DNA from: Coptis chinensis
Lineage: Eukaryota; Streptophyta; Magnoliopsida; Ranunculales; Ranunculaceae
Direction of reading: 5' to 3'
NCBI GenBank assembly: GCA_015680905.1
Contig: CM027377.1
Location: forward strand, 20,422,501 to 20,486,500
Length of the DNA stretch: 64,000 bases
Shown here: positions 46,691 through 58,789 of the stretch, piece after piece
Numbering within the stretch: position 1 is the first letter of the stretch
Layout of the letters: each line of letters starts with the position of its first letter
Notes under the pieces: generated by a model
Databases searched by the model: none
What the model was told of the DNA's origin: nothing
What the model saw: the letters and a program-made list of their open reading frames with translations, nothing else
Program-made: the position numbers and the translations under genes

Positions 46691-48540
46691 GGAGAAAAAA
46701 ATTGCTGATAAAAAAGCTAGAGAAACAAGCTGCGAGAAAAAAACTAAATAGGAACTAAAAGTTCCAATTCTTGAACTTCTAAGTATCCCATATTCTCGAG
46801 TTCTTCAATTTACAACTATTGTGCTGATTTCAAAAGTCTTCTTTCTCTACCTCCCCAATATGTGCTGATTTCAAAAATCTTCTTTATTTTGATTTGTGTT
46901 TACCATAAAGTTTGGAGTGTTAAGGGAGAAGGTAATGCAGGTCTAACATTAGTACGTTTGACTGTGACTTCCGAGATTGACAAACCATACATTTTACGTA
47001 TATATACCAACCCTAACTGTTTATCAACTCAATCTAATTCCTCATCTAGGGAGAAGGTTAAGTTATTTATTTTAGTCGTCACTATCTATATACTATCCAC
47101 ATATTTTAGTATGTTCCATAAGAACGTTAGTAAGTAGATCTAAAGCTTTAAACCTTACATGTATAGTTTTGGAGCTTTGAACTTTTCTTTCATATGAGCA
47201 ATTCTTTACCAATAAATTTTTTTAAGTAACTATTTTCACTCACCTAATCCTCATCTACTAGCTGTATTTTATATAATGTGTTTAAGACTTATATTTCATT
47301 TTTATGTAGCTACTAGCATGCCCCATCCATGCTAACGGATAGACTTCTTTTGACATAATAATAAGATTTCAATGCATCCTAAAGATGTAAATGTAGTTAC
47401 TTATTGATGGATCTGATAACCAAGTGTTTTTTTTCCCATATTCTATATTGTTTTTATTTGTTTCAATATGTGGTTGTTATTTTTTATTCTTCACTCTTAA
47501 TTTCCTAAGAGCATTTCTAGACCAATTCGTGCATGGGTAGACATCAATTATTCTATCCATAATATCTTTAGAAGTTGACTCCACTTACTTAGTTGTTATT
47601 TGGTTATATTTGCATAATATGATAAGTTCATGGTTGTTGTTTAAATTTTGAATAGGGTTCTTGGTGTTAGTAGTGTACTCAGGTGAGAATGAATTACTTT
47701 GTACATGTTTAAGGTTTGTGTGTTAGTAGTTTGCATGCTGATGGTATTTTGGAGTAGATAAATTTCTCAGGGAGTGTCAGTGGCGTTGCTAGAAATAGGA
47801 GATTCTTACATAGAAACACAAATAGGAGATTATTTAACAGAAGGTGAGTTAGTAGACTAAATGAGTTTTATTTTATTTTATTTTTATTTTTATTTTTTAG
47901 GGTATGTTTTGATGAATAATAATAAGTAAGTAAATAATAATAATAATAATAATACTAATAATAAGTAAACCTCGCAAATCTAATACGATATAGCTGAGTT
48001 AGGTTGTGTTTTGTGAAGTTGTTGGACTATGTATTCAAAACTTGAAACTGTACTTCTAAATTTTTTGGCCGCACTAATTTTATTGTGTACATATGTTTAT
48101 GTTGGAATATTTGTGCCGTCTAGACTACCATTCTTCAAATGCATACTTAAAGTAAAATGATGTAAACCTACACGATAATATAGATACTCGAGGGAAACCA
48201 AAAGGTTTCATGATCATGTACCATAATAGTTGAGTAATATGCTTATATGGATTTATTTTCTTAAAATTAAAGTTCAGACACACAACATAATTCATATTTA
48301 ATATTTCTTAGATTTTGTTGGAGTCGATTTCCCCGATTTTTCGGTTCACAAGTTAATGTTTAATGTATCTTAAAGTTAAAGCAATCGGTATTGCGTTTTT
48401 CGACCCAGCTGGGTACGTTTGATTGATTTTCTAACCTGATTGTTTTGTATGTTTTTAGATTCAGGTGTGCTATTATATAATGCTGATTTTCTTTCACATG
48501 CGTTGTTTTACTCTATTTTTGTTAGCCTTAAGCTACTTCA

Positions 48541-48873
48541 TTGATACTTTCGTCCCACTTACAATTACAAAAAGAAGGATTTCTTAGCAATTGGTTTCTT
48601 TTGCAACAAATTGAAGATGAAGAATCTAAAAAAGCATCACATTTTGGTTATGAATTTGAAGGTCTTGGTTCTCCAAGTCATGGCTCAATCCTGAAGGTTG
48701 GACGACTCATTGATTCTTATCTAGCGGAAATTGCGCCTGATCGATCCATATATAGATCTACGGAAATTCATTGCTATCATTGAAATCTTGTTTGACTATG
48801 CCCAAGTTATTGATGATGGACTCTACAGAGCCGCTGCTATATATTTAAAGGCAACTTATCCAACTTTTTGTTT
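48541..48873 (+). pseudogene. Captured fragment of an NPH3/RPT2-like (NRL) host gene
   Basis: One frame gives LLQQIEDEESKK, then GLGSPSHGSILKVGRLIDSY and LAEIAPD (from about 48694). The next frame continues with VIDDGLYRAAAIYLKA (from about 48811). This is the order of the plant NPH3 domain: a linker rich in acidic and Ser residues, the LKVGKLIDxYLAEIA block, then the RVxDDGLYRAIDxYLK block. The fragment covers only some 110 residues of a family of about 600, changes frame once and has no BTB domain or C-terminus. NPH3-family proteins work with phototropins and CUL3 in the intact state. Here it is a dead gene piece inside unit D. Confidence 0.8.
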
Positions 48874-49342
48874 TTGTTAGTGTTGCAGTCTGAATTCATT
48901 TCTAATATAGAGTGATGCTGTGATTCAGTGTTAATTCGACTCTTTCTTATGCTTTACTTCATTTTAATTTGTGACGGGGTTATAATTAATATATTTCTTT
49001 CGTAGAACAAAATTGAAATTTTTATCACAGGTTTGTTTTGAAATTTTCATGTTTTTAAGAGTGATTTTGTTTTGTAATTGCACTATTAGTAAATTAAGTA
49101 TTTATTTGCCTTCTACCACAGACCACATTCCACATTTGTTTATGATGGTTTTCAAATATTAAACCATAAAGAGGAGTACCTGAGTTTTTTGGAAAAAAGG
49201 TCATTGAATCAATACACATATCAGTGCTCATGCTTTTTACATGCTAACATGAATTAGCAAATGATGAACATTCTTATTATCTGCTTTGAGGACTGTATAT
49301 AACGATAAATAGAACCTGGACATACCAACTTTGATAATTATC

Positions 49343-51195
49343 AGAAAATCAGAAACTGGACACAAATGCATTGAACCAACCCCAAAAAATAATTAATGGA
49401 AAATAGGATAATAATGAGAAATCGCAAGTTGGATGCAACAACATTGAACTAACCTCAAAAAATAATTAAAGAGAAATCATAAAATGGATGCAACACTGCA
49501 TTGAACGAACTCAAAATAATTAACGGGAAATAGGAAAATGGATGCAACACTGCATTGAACAAACCTCAAAGAAAAATTAATGGGTAACCGGAAAATGGAT
49601 GTGAGTGCATCGAACTAACCTCAAAAAATAATTAACGGGTATTGAAAATAGGAGACTGGATGTAAATGCATCGAACTAATTTCAAAGAGTTATTAATGCA
49701 AAATCGGAAAATTGGATGCAAATGCATTGAACCAGCCAACGTCAAAGAATATTAATGGAAAATCGAAAACTTGATGCAAATGCATTGAAGAAATCTCAAA
49801 GAATAGTTAACGGGAAACCGGAAATTGGATGCCACATTGCATTGAACTAACCTAAAAGAAAAATTAACAGGAAATCGAAAATTTGATGTAAATGCATCGA
49901 ACTAATCTCAAAGAATAATTAGTGGAAAATTGGAAACTGGATGCAACTGTATTGAACTAACGCCAAAGAAAAGTTAACGAGAAATAAAAAACTGGATAAA
50001 AATGCATTGAACTAACCTCAAAGAATAATTAACAGAAAATCAAAAACTAGATGCAACTGCATAAACTAACCTCAAAGAAATAATTAACGGGAAATAAAAA
50101 ATTGGATGCAAATGCATCAAACTATCCTCAAAGAATAATTGACATGAAATTGGAAACTGGATCCAAATGAATTTAACTAACCTCAAAGAATAATTAACAG
50201 GAAATTAGAAGCTGGATGCAACTACACTGAACCAAAGAATAATTAACATGACATCGAAAACTGGATGCAAATCCAGCTAACTAACCTCAAAGAATAATTA
50301 ATGAGAAATCGGAAACCGAATGCAAATGCATCGACTAACCTCAAAGAATAATTAACAGAAAATTAGAAACTTGATACAAATGCATTGAGCTAACCTCAAA
50401 AAATAATTAGTGGGATGAAAATTGAAAAATGGATGCAAATGTAATGAATTAACCTCAAAGAATAATTAATGGTAAATCGAAAACTGGATGCAACACTGCA
50501 ATGAACTAACCTCATATAATAATTAACGGAAAATCGAAAACTAGATGTAACACTACAATAAACTAACCTCAAAGAATAATTAACGAGAAACCAAGAACTG
50601 GATACAAGTGCATTGAACTAATTAACCTCAAAGAATAATTGACAGACAATCGAAAACTGGATGCAAATGCATTCAACAAACCTCAAAGAATAATTAACGG
50701 GAACTCGAAAACTGGATACAAATGCATCAAACTAACCTCAAAGAATAATTAACGGGTAATCAGAAATAACATGAAACTGCATCAAACTAACCTCAAAGAA
50801 AAATTAATATAAAATCAGAAAGTGGATGCAACTGTATCAAACTAACCTCAAAGAATAATTAATAGAAAATTAAAAACTGGATGCAACTGCAAGGAACTAA
50901 CTTTAAAGAGTAATTAACAGAAAACTGAATGCAAATGTATTGATCTAACCTCATAAAGTTATTAACGCGCAATCCAAAACTAAGTGCAAATTCATGGAAC
51001 TAATCTCAAAGAATAATTAACAAAAATTGAAAAATCGGAAATCAGAAACTGGATGTAATTGCATTGAACTAATATCAAAGACGAATTAACAGAAAATCAA
51101 AAACTGGATACAAATGCAATGAACTGATCTCAAAAAATATTTAATGGAAAATCAGAAATTAAATGCTAATGCATTGAACAAATCTCAAAACATCG
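49343..51195. repeat. Minisatellite, unit about 55-56 bp, about 32 copies
   Basis: The unit reads roughly as AACTGGATGCAAATGCATTG, then AACTAACCTCAAAGAATAAT, then TAACGGGAAATCG. Copies differ by scattered changes and small length differences, so the array is not freshly amplified. It makes up over a quarter of unit D. It is AT-rich, with no open frame of note. Confidence 0.93.
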
Positions 51196-51361
51196 TTGTT
51201 TTATGTGTAGTGGAAATGTCTCGACAAGTATATGATTGGGAATGACTTGCTATTCAAGTATATTCAATATGAATTTCGTCTCATTGGGCATTCTCACAAA
51301 TTTTTTATCAAACTTCTATTATTAAACAACAAAAAGAACTCGAAGAGTTTTTATAAAAGTG

Positions 51362-51390
51362 TATTATTATTATTATTATTATTATTTTCT
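51362..51390. repeat. (ATT)n microsatellite
   Basis: About eight TTA/ATT units in a row inside unit D. Similar AAT-type runs stand near 47930-47965. Confidence 0.9.
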
Positions 51391-52741
51391 GGAGTGTGGT
51401 TTTTATGTTGCAAGAAATTTGGATGAGTGACCAATGTAATATTCATATATCATAAATAGATCTATCTACATAGTTCAAATATTTTTTAGAATAATTTAAT
51501 ATAACGGCACCCGTTCGTAGGATGGGTTCGAAAGCTAGTTCAAAGTGAAAGCTTGTGCTTTTGTTATGATCGACACTCAAGTTACATTCGGACCATCCCA
51601 TGTGCAACCCAATAACAAAGCCACACCACTATAACCCACCATACAATTGGACCACCCGATCACCACCTTTTATTATCTTTCACTCACGCACAGAAGGAAT
51701 ATATGAAAACATCCCGATAATTCTCACAATCAAAATAGAATACCGAAACACTGTCACCGAATTGGACAATTCCAATTGGGAATCTTTCCTTGAATAAATG
51801 ATTACCCTAATCGAATCAAGCCTATAGAGGGGAAGTCGAATTGAAAAGAGAGAACACTCTAGAATATCCAGAACAGAGAACAGAACACTGAAAATTGGAG
51901 CCGAGAGCACCAGACGAAGTGGAGAAGAAAATATCAAAGCGGGATTACGGTTTTGTCGATGATTTATTCTTCTTGTATATTCATGTTGCAAATTATAATG
52001 TCTAGCTAAATTCCAAGCTAGGGCTTAGATGAAGCCCTAGACTTGCGTATGTTTTTCTATGTTTAATTGGGTTGTTGTTCTCTGACTTAAGTTTTACAGT
52101 AAATAATTAATTGAATTCTTTGATTTCTATAGAAAGTCTATCATTGATTATATCCTGCATGTTTAATCCATGTCTAGACTAGTCAATTGTTGGATTAAGT
52201 TTCTGTTGAGATCGAAGCATCGATTCTAAAGTCTATTTAAACCTGTGAGAAGTTGTGCTGTAAAAAGACAATTTTTGCTAGGGGTTTATATTTATTTGCT
52301 GAAATTCAATTAATACAATTTGTTAGAATTGTTTAAGAATTACACGTTCACATCTTCGAGCAAGCAAGGGTTGCATTTCCCTCATGCTACTCATAATAAA
52401 AAGTGAACTTTAAAATTAATTAAACTAAGATAATCTACAACGGTCTAGGGTGGATTCGAAATCCTTAGTGTTTTCTTAATTGATAGTTAATCCATATTTT
52501 TATTACTTTCGTAGTAATTAATTAGTTTTAGTTAATAGTAATTCAAACTTCTATAAAACAACATTGTTCGAATTAGGATAAGTAATATTTTAGTATTCAA
52601 TTGTCCCTAAACAGCAATCCCTGTGGGATCGACCTCGTTCTTGCGCACCTATTACAATAGACCTTGTGTGCTTGTGAGTGTTATTATTATTAAAGTAGGA
52701 GCCAATTAGCCTGTTTATTTAGACGGGTTAATTTGCTATCA

Positions 52742-53156
52742 GCTTCGAGGTGCTAATGACATTCTGTCCTAGCCATTGAGTCACGACCAGCTGGTTCCGT
52801 CGCACCGAGCATTGATTCACGCATTTCCCATCCATATTATACTCGCCCTCGATTAGTGTGTCGAGCATTAGGTCGTAAGTCCGTGGATACACAGACTGCT
52901 GCTGAGTCAGCATGTGGTCGACCACAGGTATGCCCGTTACATTCGAGATCAAAGCGGGTGTGACTTGGCGGCGCACTCCGTCGATGGTGACCCAAAAATG
53001 GTCGCCATTAAAGCTCCCATTGTCGTAAAATTTCAACATCAAATCTGTTGAATAGAACCCGCCATTGGTTCCGTATCAAAAAATAGAGCAAACATCCCAT
53101 TTTCAAATAGAGCTCCAAAATTTTTCTCCACCAAAATTCGCCTGTTTTCGGCCATT
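52742..53156 (-). pseudogene. Element A, 5' part of the first post-integrase ORF
   Basis: It contains MLKFYDNGSFNGDHFWVTID, ALISNVTGIPVVDHM and IEGEYNMDGKCVNQCSVRRN, matching the layout of the second ORF (43345-44440). It ends at the insertion site of unit D. Broken fossil. Confidence 0.65.
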
Positions 53157-54813
53157 GGTGATCGTAGAAAGAGGATGGATATTGATTTGAGATGAGGGGG
53201 AGAATTGGGAGTTGCTGACGGAAGGGAAATCGATTCTGAGTTGTGGGGGTCTCGTGCGAGACTTGGGTTTAACGTGGGCCTGTCTCGTGCGAGACTAAAT
53301 CGTGAGGGAACAAGATCCGAATTTTGGGGAAGACGAGAGACGAAATTGTGACACGTGGGATGGGTGTTTTGGGTTTAAATAGGATGAGAATAACGAGATT
53401 TGGTTGGGCTCAAATTTTTTTCCGAGCCCAAATCAAGCCTAAAGCCCAATTTAAGCCTAAAAAAATCTAAACGCTCACACACGACTCGTTCGGACTCCGA
53501 ATTGGATAAATGAGCTATCAAAATGATCGGCACAAAAAATTCCATCTAATTATATGAGTCATTCTCAAAGGTCACAAGAGTTTTGGAAAAGAAGGAGGGG
53601 TGATTTATTTATAAACAAAGCTTTTATTTCTATACAAGGGAGATTAATGTGAACAACACTGGATGTCCAAAAAAGTCACCATCTAAATTCATAGGCAACT
53701 GTCATGTCGGCTCTGGAGCGAACCCAATCCAGCCAGACTGTGGCTTTACCTTTATGTATTATGGGGTTAGGAGCAGGACGGTACCATCCTGGACCGTGCG
53801 CGCTATGGTCTAATAATATTGCCCTTATTACATACGGTTATTCTCAAACCGCCCCAAAGGAAACTCAAAGTAACCAAGTCTAGGGGTTGGTCTGGTGGAA
53901 TCCATTGCCCGTACGTGTTCCAAGTATACAACATCTGAGGTTGATACGAATCTCTATGTGTACAACTTAATGCAAGGGGAATTTTTAAAAGGCAACAATA
54001 TATACATATCTACAAGGTGAGTCTTTTAACGTCAGATCCTCAAGATGAATCGAGTTTTTTAACGTCAGATTCTCAAGACGTTTGTGAGTCTTTTAACGTC
54101 AGATCCTCAAGACGATTCCTAACCCTTGGGAGAAACGACACAGCGACGAAGTTTATCCTGCGCGGCTGGTGTCAGACAAAAGTATACCTTATACCGGTTA
54201 GTATCAGATAGGAAGTTAAGACCTATACAGAAAGGTGTTTGACAATGCATACACCACCCCATCATTCACGCACGTCGTTTACGAGCAAAAGTACTATGAC
54301 CATTACCTATTCGTGATGAGTGAGACTTACACCAAATGATTAGCTGAAGTTCACGAGGCAGAGAGTACAAAAGGGAAGAGAAAGAAGGAGGTGAAATTTT
54401 TGGTACCCATTGTTTACCAGCAGGAACGTTTGCTCGTATTGCAGAAGACATTTATACTCAGTTCTGAAATAGAGTTTTTGTGGACTACGGCTCCAGTGCT
54501 TGCAACCACACACTTCAAAGAACTTTTGAGATCATAAAATAAAAGTTCGCCCGGCTACCAAAATGGCATACCCTCTATAGAAACAAGATTGAGTACGCCA
54601 AACGAAACATCTAGTCTATGTAGACCGGATCCTGAATAAGAGTTTGTTTAATAGTTGGGGAGCGTAACTCGTGATAATGTTTAAGGCATTGTCTATTTAC
54701 TTGAAATTCGCTATTATTTTGTGGCAAAAGGATAATACGTCGGTGTGCTCCCAGTCGGGAATAGAGCGACAAATGAGTTGGTCGGAACAATACTTAAAGA
54801 GGTAGGGGTCATC
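53157..54813 (-). other. Element A region between integrase remnant and first ORF
   Basis: Two copies of GTCTCGTGCGAGAC lie at 53249-53262 and 53282-53295. A three-copy 33-34-bp tandem repeat is at 54019-54117. Integrase should end here, but only weak traces are seen. Confidence 0.45.
54019..54117. repeat. Three-copy tandem repeat, unit 33-34 bp
   Basis: Units start at 54019, 54052 and 54086. Each contains TTTTAACGTCAGATCCTCAA or a one-base variant. Confidence 0.9.
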
Positions 54814-55312
54814 TCAGAAATAATACTTTACAGTGGATAAAAACTTTTTATGATCAGGACGTGACCATGAGGAAGGAACTTTCTCAGTAACTAGGTAGTT
54901 AACGATATCCGCGTACCATGGAGAGGAGAAAATAGAGTACAAATATTCGTCTGGGAAGGAATCATAGATGGCTTTAGAATCACTATCAACGTCACCAACC
55001 AGCTTTGATAAATGGTCGGCCACGACATTTTCGGTTCCTTTTTTGTCTTTGATTTCCAGGGTGAATTCTTGCAAGAGAAGGATCTAGCGGAACAATCGTT
55101 GTTTCGCGTCTTTTTTCGCGAGTAAGTACCGAAGTGCGGCATGGTCAGTATATACGATGGTGGATGATCTAACTAGGTAAGGGCAAAACTTATCCAAAGC
55201 ATAGACAATTGCTAGGAACTCTTTCTCAGTTGTTGTGTAATTACGTTGAGTGTCATTAAGAGTTTTACTAGCGTAGTAAATGACAATGGGTTTGTGACCT
55301 TGCCTCTTTTTG
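54814..55312 (-). pseudogene. Element A RNase H and start of integrase
   Basis: It contains YYASKTLNDTQRNYTTTEKE, IVYTDHAALRYLL, LLQEFTLEIKDKKGTENVVA and ADHLSKL, the standard RNase H to integrase junction of gypsy pol. Cut on its 5' side by solo LTR E. Broken fossil. Confidence 0.8.
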
Positions 55313-56905
55313 TGTGTAGATGAGATGTGGGATATGGATAGATGTAGATAGATGATGGTCGTTGAACAAAACAGAAGCGTATCAAAACCTAATTATCCCT
55401 CAATAAGTAAATGATGAGTAGGGTATCGTTCCACTTTTAAGTGTATGTTTATATGAAGGACATGATTGGAAAGGGGGTTTGAGGGATTAAAAACTATGAT
55501 TATAGATATTATAGATTCTTATGCTAAACTAAACTAAACTAAACTAAACTATTGAGAATTTATAAGAAAGGGAATTCAAGAGATTAGAATCCACCAATAC
55601 TTTTGATTCAATGACCTTTTGCTTCATAGCTGTTCTCACAAGTAGACTACAATTAGGCAATCGAGCAAGTGCCGATGCCCTCTTGGACAAAACATCATTA
55701 ACGAATAACTCTACTTAAGGTTGTTCCTATGTTCATGTTACTAGTATCTTCTTTCCTTTTATGTGAGCTTGGGTAGCTATTCAATGAATCACCATCTAAG
55801 GCAAACACAAGAAATACTTTCTTTACTCTAAAACACTACACAACTAGAAGAAAAGTAGAGAATAATACTATAATATTCAATTACAATAAATAAAACTTTA
55901 TTCTAGCTTTGTATTCAATTGCAATAAATAAAAGCATGTTACTAACAAATATTCAATTACAATAAATACAACCCTAAACTAGCATGATATTCGATTGCAA
56001 TAAATAAAAACCTTAATCTATACTTCCATCCCCTAGTCTGGGCAATGGAACTAATAACTAAAAACATAAAGAACTAACCTGATTGAAGAACACCATGAAC
56101 CAGAAGAATCATTAAACCTTAAGCACCAGCTTTCATCTCCTCCCTTGAAGGAGAATATTAGCCTTCCATAAAGAAGGAAGAACGAGAAGAACGAGAAGAA
56201 GAAGAGTCGAAGAACATAAGACTAGAAATACTAATTTATTAAGATTCAGCTAGTTAAAATCGATATTTTATTATTAATCTCTCTCTGCCTCAAGTTCTGG
56301 AGACAAGAGTATAAGTGAATTGGCAAATTACATGAGGCACTTAGGTCCTCTATTTATAGAGGTTACAATGAGCTCTAGAAGCATTCCAAACCGTCATTTG
56401 TTTCCTAATACAAATAGACTTCTTTCAGAGTCCAACTTCGTCTCCAAAACTGAGAAGAAATTGGCTACAATGTCGATCCATGCGTCTGGATGCACTATTC
56501 ATGCATCTCAGATGCGATCAATGCGTTTGGACGCTCGATCCATGCGTCCCAGACGCGTAAGCCTATTTTGTCTCTCTGCTCTATCCTTCTATCCTCTTTT
56601 GTGGGCTTTGGTCCAAGCAACGAATCCTTTGGCCTTGGGCTTCCAAATAGGCTTTAAAATAGGTCAAAGTCCCATATTTAATAGCTCTAATTCCTTGGCC
56701 TTCTCCATGTTTGTCCATGGGCCTCCCATGTGATCCTTAATGCTCCGAATTGCTCCGTTTTACCCTTTTTTCTCTAATATTTCACAAAACTCTCTTTTTC
56801 ACCTATAGAATCTTAAAACACAACTTATAAACATTATTAGTCCACTAAGATGGCTAAACAAGAGGCATAATCGAGGGTTAAATTGCATTTTTTAAGCACT
56901 TATCA
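55313..56905 (-). mobile_element. Solo LTR E, Athila/Tat type, inserted in RNase H of A
   Basis: It is 1,593 bp. In sense (minus) it begins TGATAAGTGCTTAAAAAATG and ends CATCTACACA. Flanking 5-bp repeats are TTTTG (55308-55312) and GTTTG (56906-56910) on the plus strand, one mismatch. No second LTR or internal part is seen, so it is a solo LTR left by recombination. It contains AAACT-type short repeats near 55530 and repeated ATGCGTC/ATGCATC words at 56473-56558. A 137-codon plus frame at 56320 is a chance frame over these. Confidence 0.65.
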
Positions 56906-57900
56906 GTTTGTCATCACGTCGTTGGCCTAGTACTGCGCTAATAGCAAAATTGCTCGTGTCACACATCAGTTCGAATGGTTGAGACCAATCAGGGGGTTGA
57001 ATGATAGGAGCGGTAGTCAGGGCAGTTTTAAGAGTTTCAAAAGCTTGTTTGCAATTGAAATTGAAGTCGAAGACTGCATTCTTAAGCAGGAGATTGGTTA
57101 AGGGTCGAGCAACTTTAGAAAAATCCTGAATGAAATCGCCTGTAAAACCCAGCGTGGCCTAAAAGGCACGGATATCACGAACTGTTTGGGGGAAAGATAG
57201 CAAAGCAATTTTAACAATTTTAGCTTTATCAACCTCAATCCCGTCTTTTGAAATAATATGACCTAGAACAATTCCTTTGGTAACCATGAAATGACACTTC
57301 TCCTAATTAAATACCAGATTTTTTTCTTCACATCGTGTTAACACATTAGAAAGGTTGGATATGCAATTGTCAAAGGAATTTCCATAAATGGAAAATTCGT
57401 CCATGAAGACATCCATATAACGTTCCACCATATTGCTAAAAATGTGATGCATGCAGCGTTGGAAAGTTGCGGGGGCATTGCAAAGACCAAAAGACATTCG
57501 TTTGTATGCAAAGGTTCCAAAGGGACATGTGAAAGTTGTCTTTTCTTGATCGGTGGGATCGATGCCAATTTGGAAGTAGTCGGAATAGCCATCAAGAAAA
57601 CAGGAGTAAGCATGACCGGCTAAACGTTCTAGCATCTGGTCAATGAATGGAAGAGGGAAGTGATCTTTACATGTTCTGGCATTAAGTTTGCGATAGTCAA
57701 TACAAATTCTCCATTTCAATGGAATGCGAGTAGAGATGCATTCACCATTTTCATTTTGTACAACTTGAATGCCAGACTTTTTGAGAACAATATGGACAGG
57801 ACTAACCCAGTTGCTATCAGAGATAGGGTATATGATGCCCGCATCAAGTAAATGTAAAACTTCCTCCCTTACTATCTCTTTTATGGTGGGGTTAAGATGA
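56906..57900 (-). pseudogene. Element A reverse transcriptase
   Basis: It contains MKWRICIDYRKLNARTCKDH, FPLPFIDQMLERLAGHAYSC, CPFGTFAYKRMSFGLCNAPA and the catalytic-site region MDVFMDEFSIYG, followed by the RNase H start PFELMCDTSNFAISAVLGQR. Typical Ty3/gypsy order. Broken fossil. Confidence 0.85.
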
Positions 57901-57902
57901 CG

Positions 57903-58789
57903 TTATGGTTCACGCGATGTCTTTGTGCCGTCATTGAGATGTATGTGATGTGTGCATACGCTAGGGTCTATTCCCTTGATATCATCTAAGGACCAACCGA
58001 TAGCGGAACGGTGTTCATGAATGACACAAATCAAACGTGCTTCTTCGTCGGTAGTCAAGTGAGAAGAAATTATTATATGGTGACTACCATCGGGATTGAG
58101 ATGCGCATACTTCAAATCAAAGGGTAGAGGTTTTAAATCTGGAGTTGGAGGAGTGGGGATCAAGGATTTGTGAGGGGCCATCTCTTCAATGGAAAAGAGC
58201 GAGTCTGGTTCTTCTGAATCAGTTGGCAACGCAACAATAGGGTCAAATAGTAGTACTGACTCTAATAATGCGTGGACATCCTTAATGTACAAGTCATCGT
58301 CAAACTCAGGATTATCAAAAGAAAGAAATTAGTGTACCTCATCTAGGGGAAAAGAGTTTGCAAAATATTCCTGTGCCAGACTATCAACCAGGCTAATCTC
58401 ACCCTCAATATCAGGATCGGGAAGTTGTTTCATTAAGTTGAATACATTGACTTCTACAGAAAGGTTCCCGAAAGACATTGTCATTGAACCATCCTGATAA
58501 TTTATTAGAGCGTTAGCAGTTGCAAGAAATGGACGTCCTAAAATGATAGGAATGGAATCACAGGCAACTTCGGTATCTAGAATTACAAAATCAATAGGGT
58601 AGTAGAAATCTTGGACCTTTACTAGGACATTTTCTACAATGCCCTTTGGGTACTTGATGGAGCAATCCGCGAGTTGCAGGGTCATGTTGGTAGGTTTTAA
58701 TTCATGAAGACCTAACTGCTTGAATAAGTAGTAGGGAAGTAAGTTAATGCTCATGCCTTGGTCTAGAAGTGCGGTAGCAGTATACTTGT
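57903..58789 (-). pseudogene. Element A protease and protease-RT linker
   Basis: Protease segment 58329-58789 has MSINLLPYYLFKQLGLHELK, MTLQLADCSIKYPKGIVENV and FYYPIDFVILDTEV. The linker 57903-58292 has LKYAHLNPDGSHHIIISSHL and IGWSLDDIKGIDPSVCTHHI, standard before RT in plant gypsy pol. Element B inserted at 58790, inside the protease. Confidence 0.8.

Larger units (their letters stand above)
46041..52741 (+). mobile_element. Unit D: 6.7-kb LTR-type element (giant solo LTR or LARD) inserted in A
   Basis: It begins TGATAAGCACGTAAATG and ends ATTTGCTATCA, with a perfect 5-bp duplication GCTTC (46036-46040 and 52742-52746). The start resembles Tat/Ogre-type LTR starts. A TATA stretch lies at about 46351-46377. 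Near the right end, CCCTGTGGGATCGACC (about 52618) is a motif common at the 3' side of such LTRs. I found that motif and the start text only once each, which favours one very long LTR over two LTRs. No gag or pol is seen. It holds a 55-bp minisatellite and a host NPH3 gene fragment. Ends look whole; age unclear, younger than A. Confidence 0.65.
26937..58789 (-). mobile_element. Element A: Athila-like Ty3/gypsy fossil, opened by four later insertions
   Basis: Minus-sense element. Parts seen, from its 3' end: 3' LTR 26937-28637; polypurine module and long 3' non-coding part 28638-30365; post-integrase ORFs in 30366-30573, 42397-46040 and 52742-53156; RNase H/integrase remnants in 53157-55312; reverse transcriptase 56906-57900; protease up to 58789. 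Insertions: C (30574-42396), D (46041-52741), E (55313-56905) and B (from 58790). Gag and the 5' LTR are not in the window and should lie right of 64,000. Heavily broken, probably a dozen or more breaks besides the insertions. It is older than all four inserts. Confidence 0.8.

Noticed and set aside
46862-47137. 91-codon plus frame in unit D as a second captured gene piece
   Set aside because: No recognisable motif and mostly hydrophobic chance composition.
49343-51195. CRISPR-like array
   Set aside because: The units are contiguous 55-bp tandem copies without unique spacers, in a plant genome.
56320-56733. 137-codon plus-strand frame
   Set aside because: It lies antisense in solo LTR E, runs over repeated ATGCGTC words and shows no protein motif.
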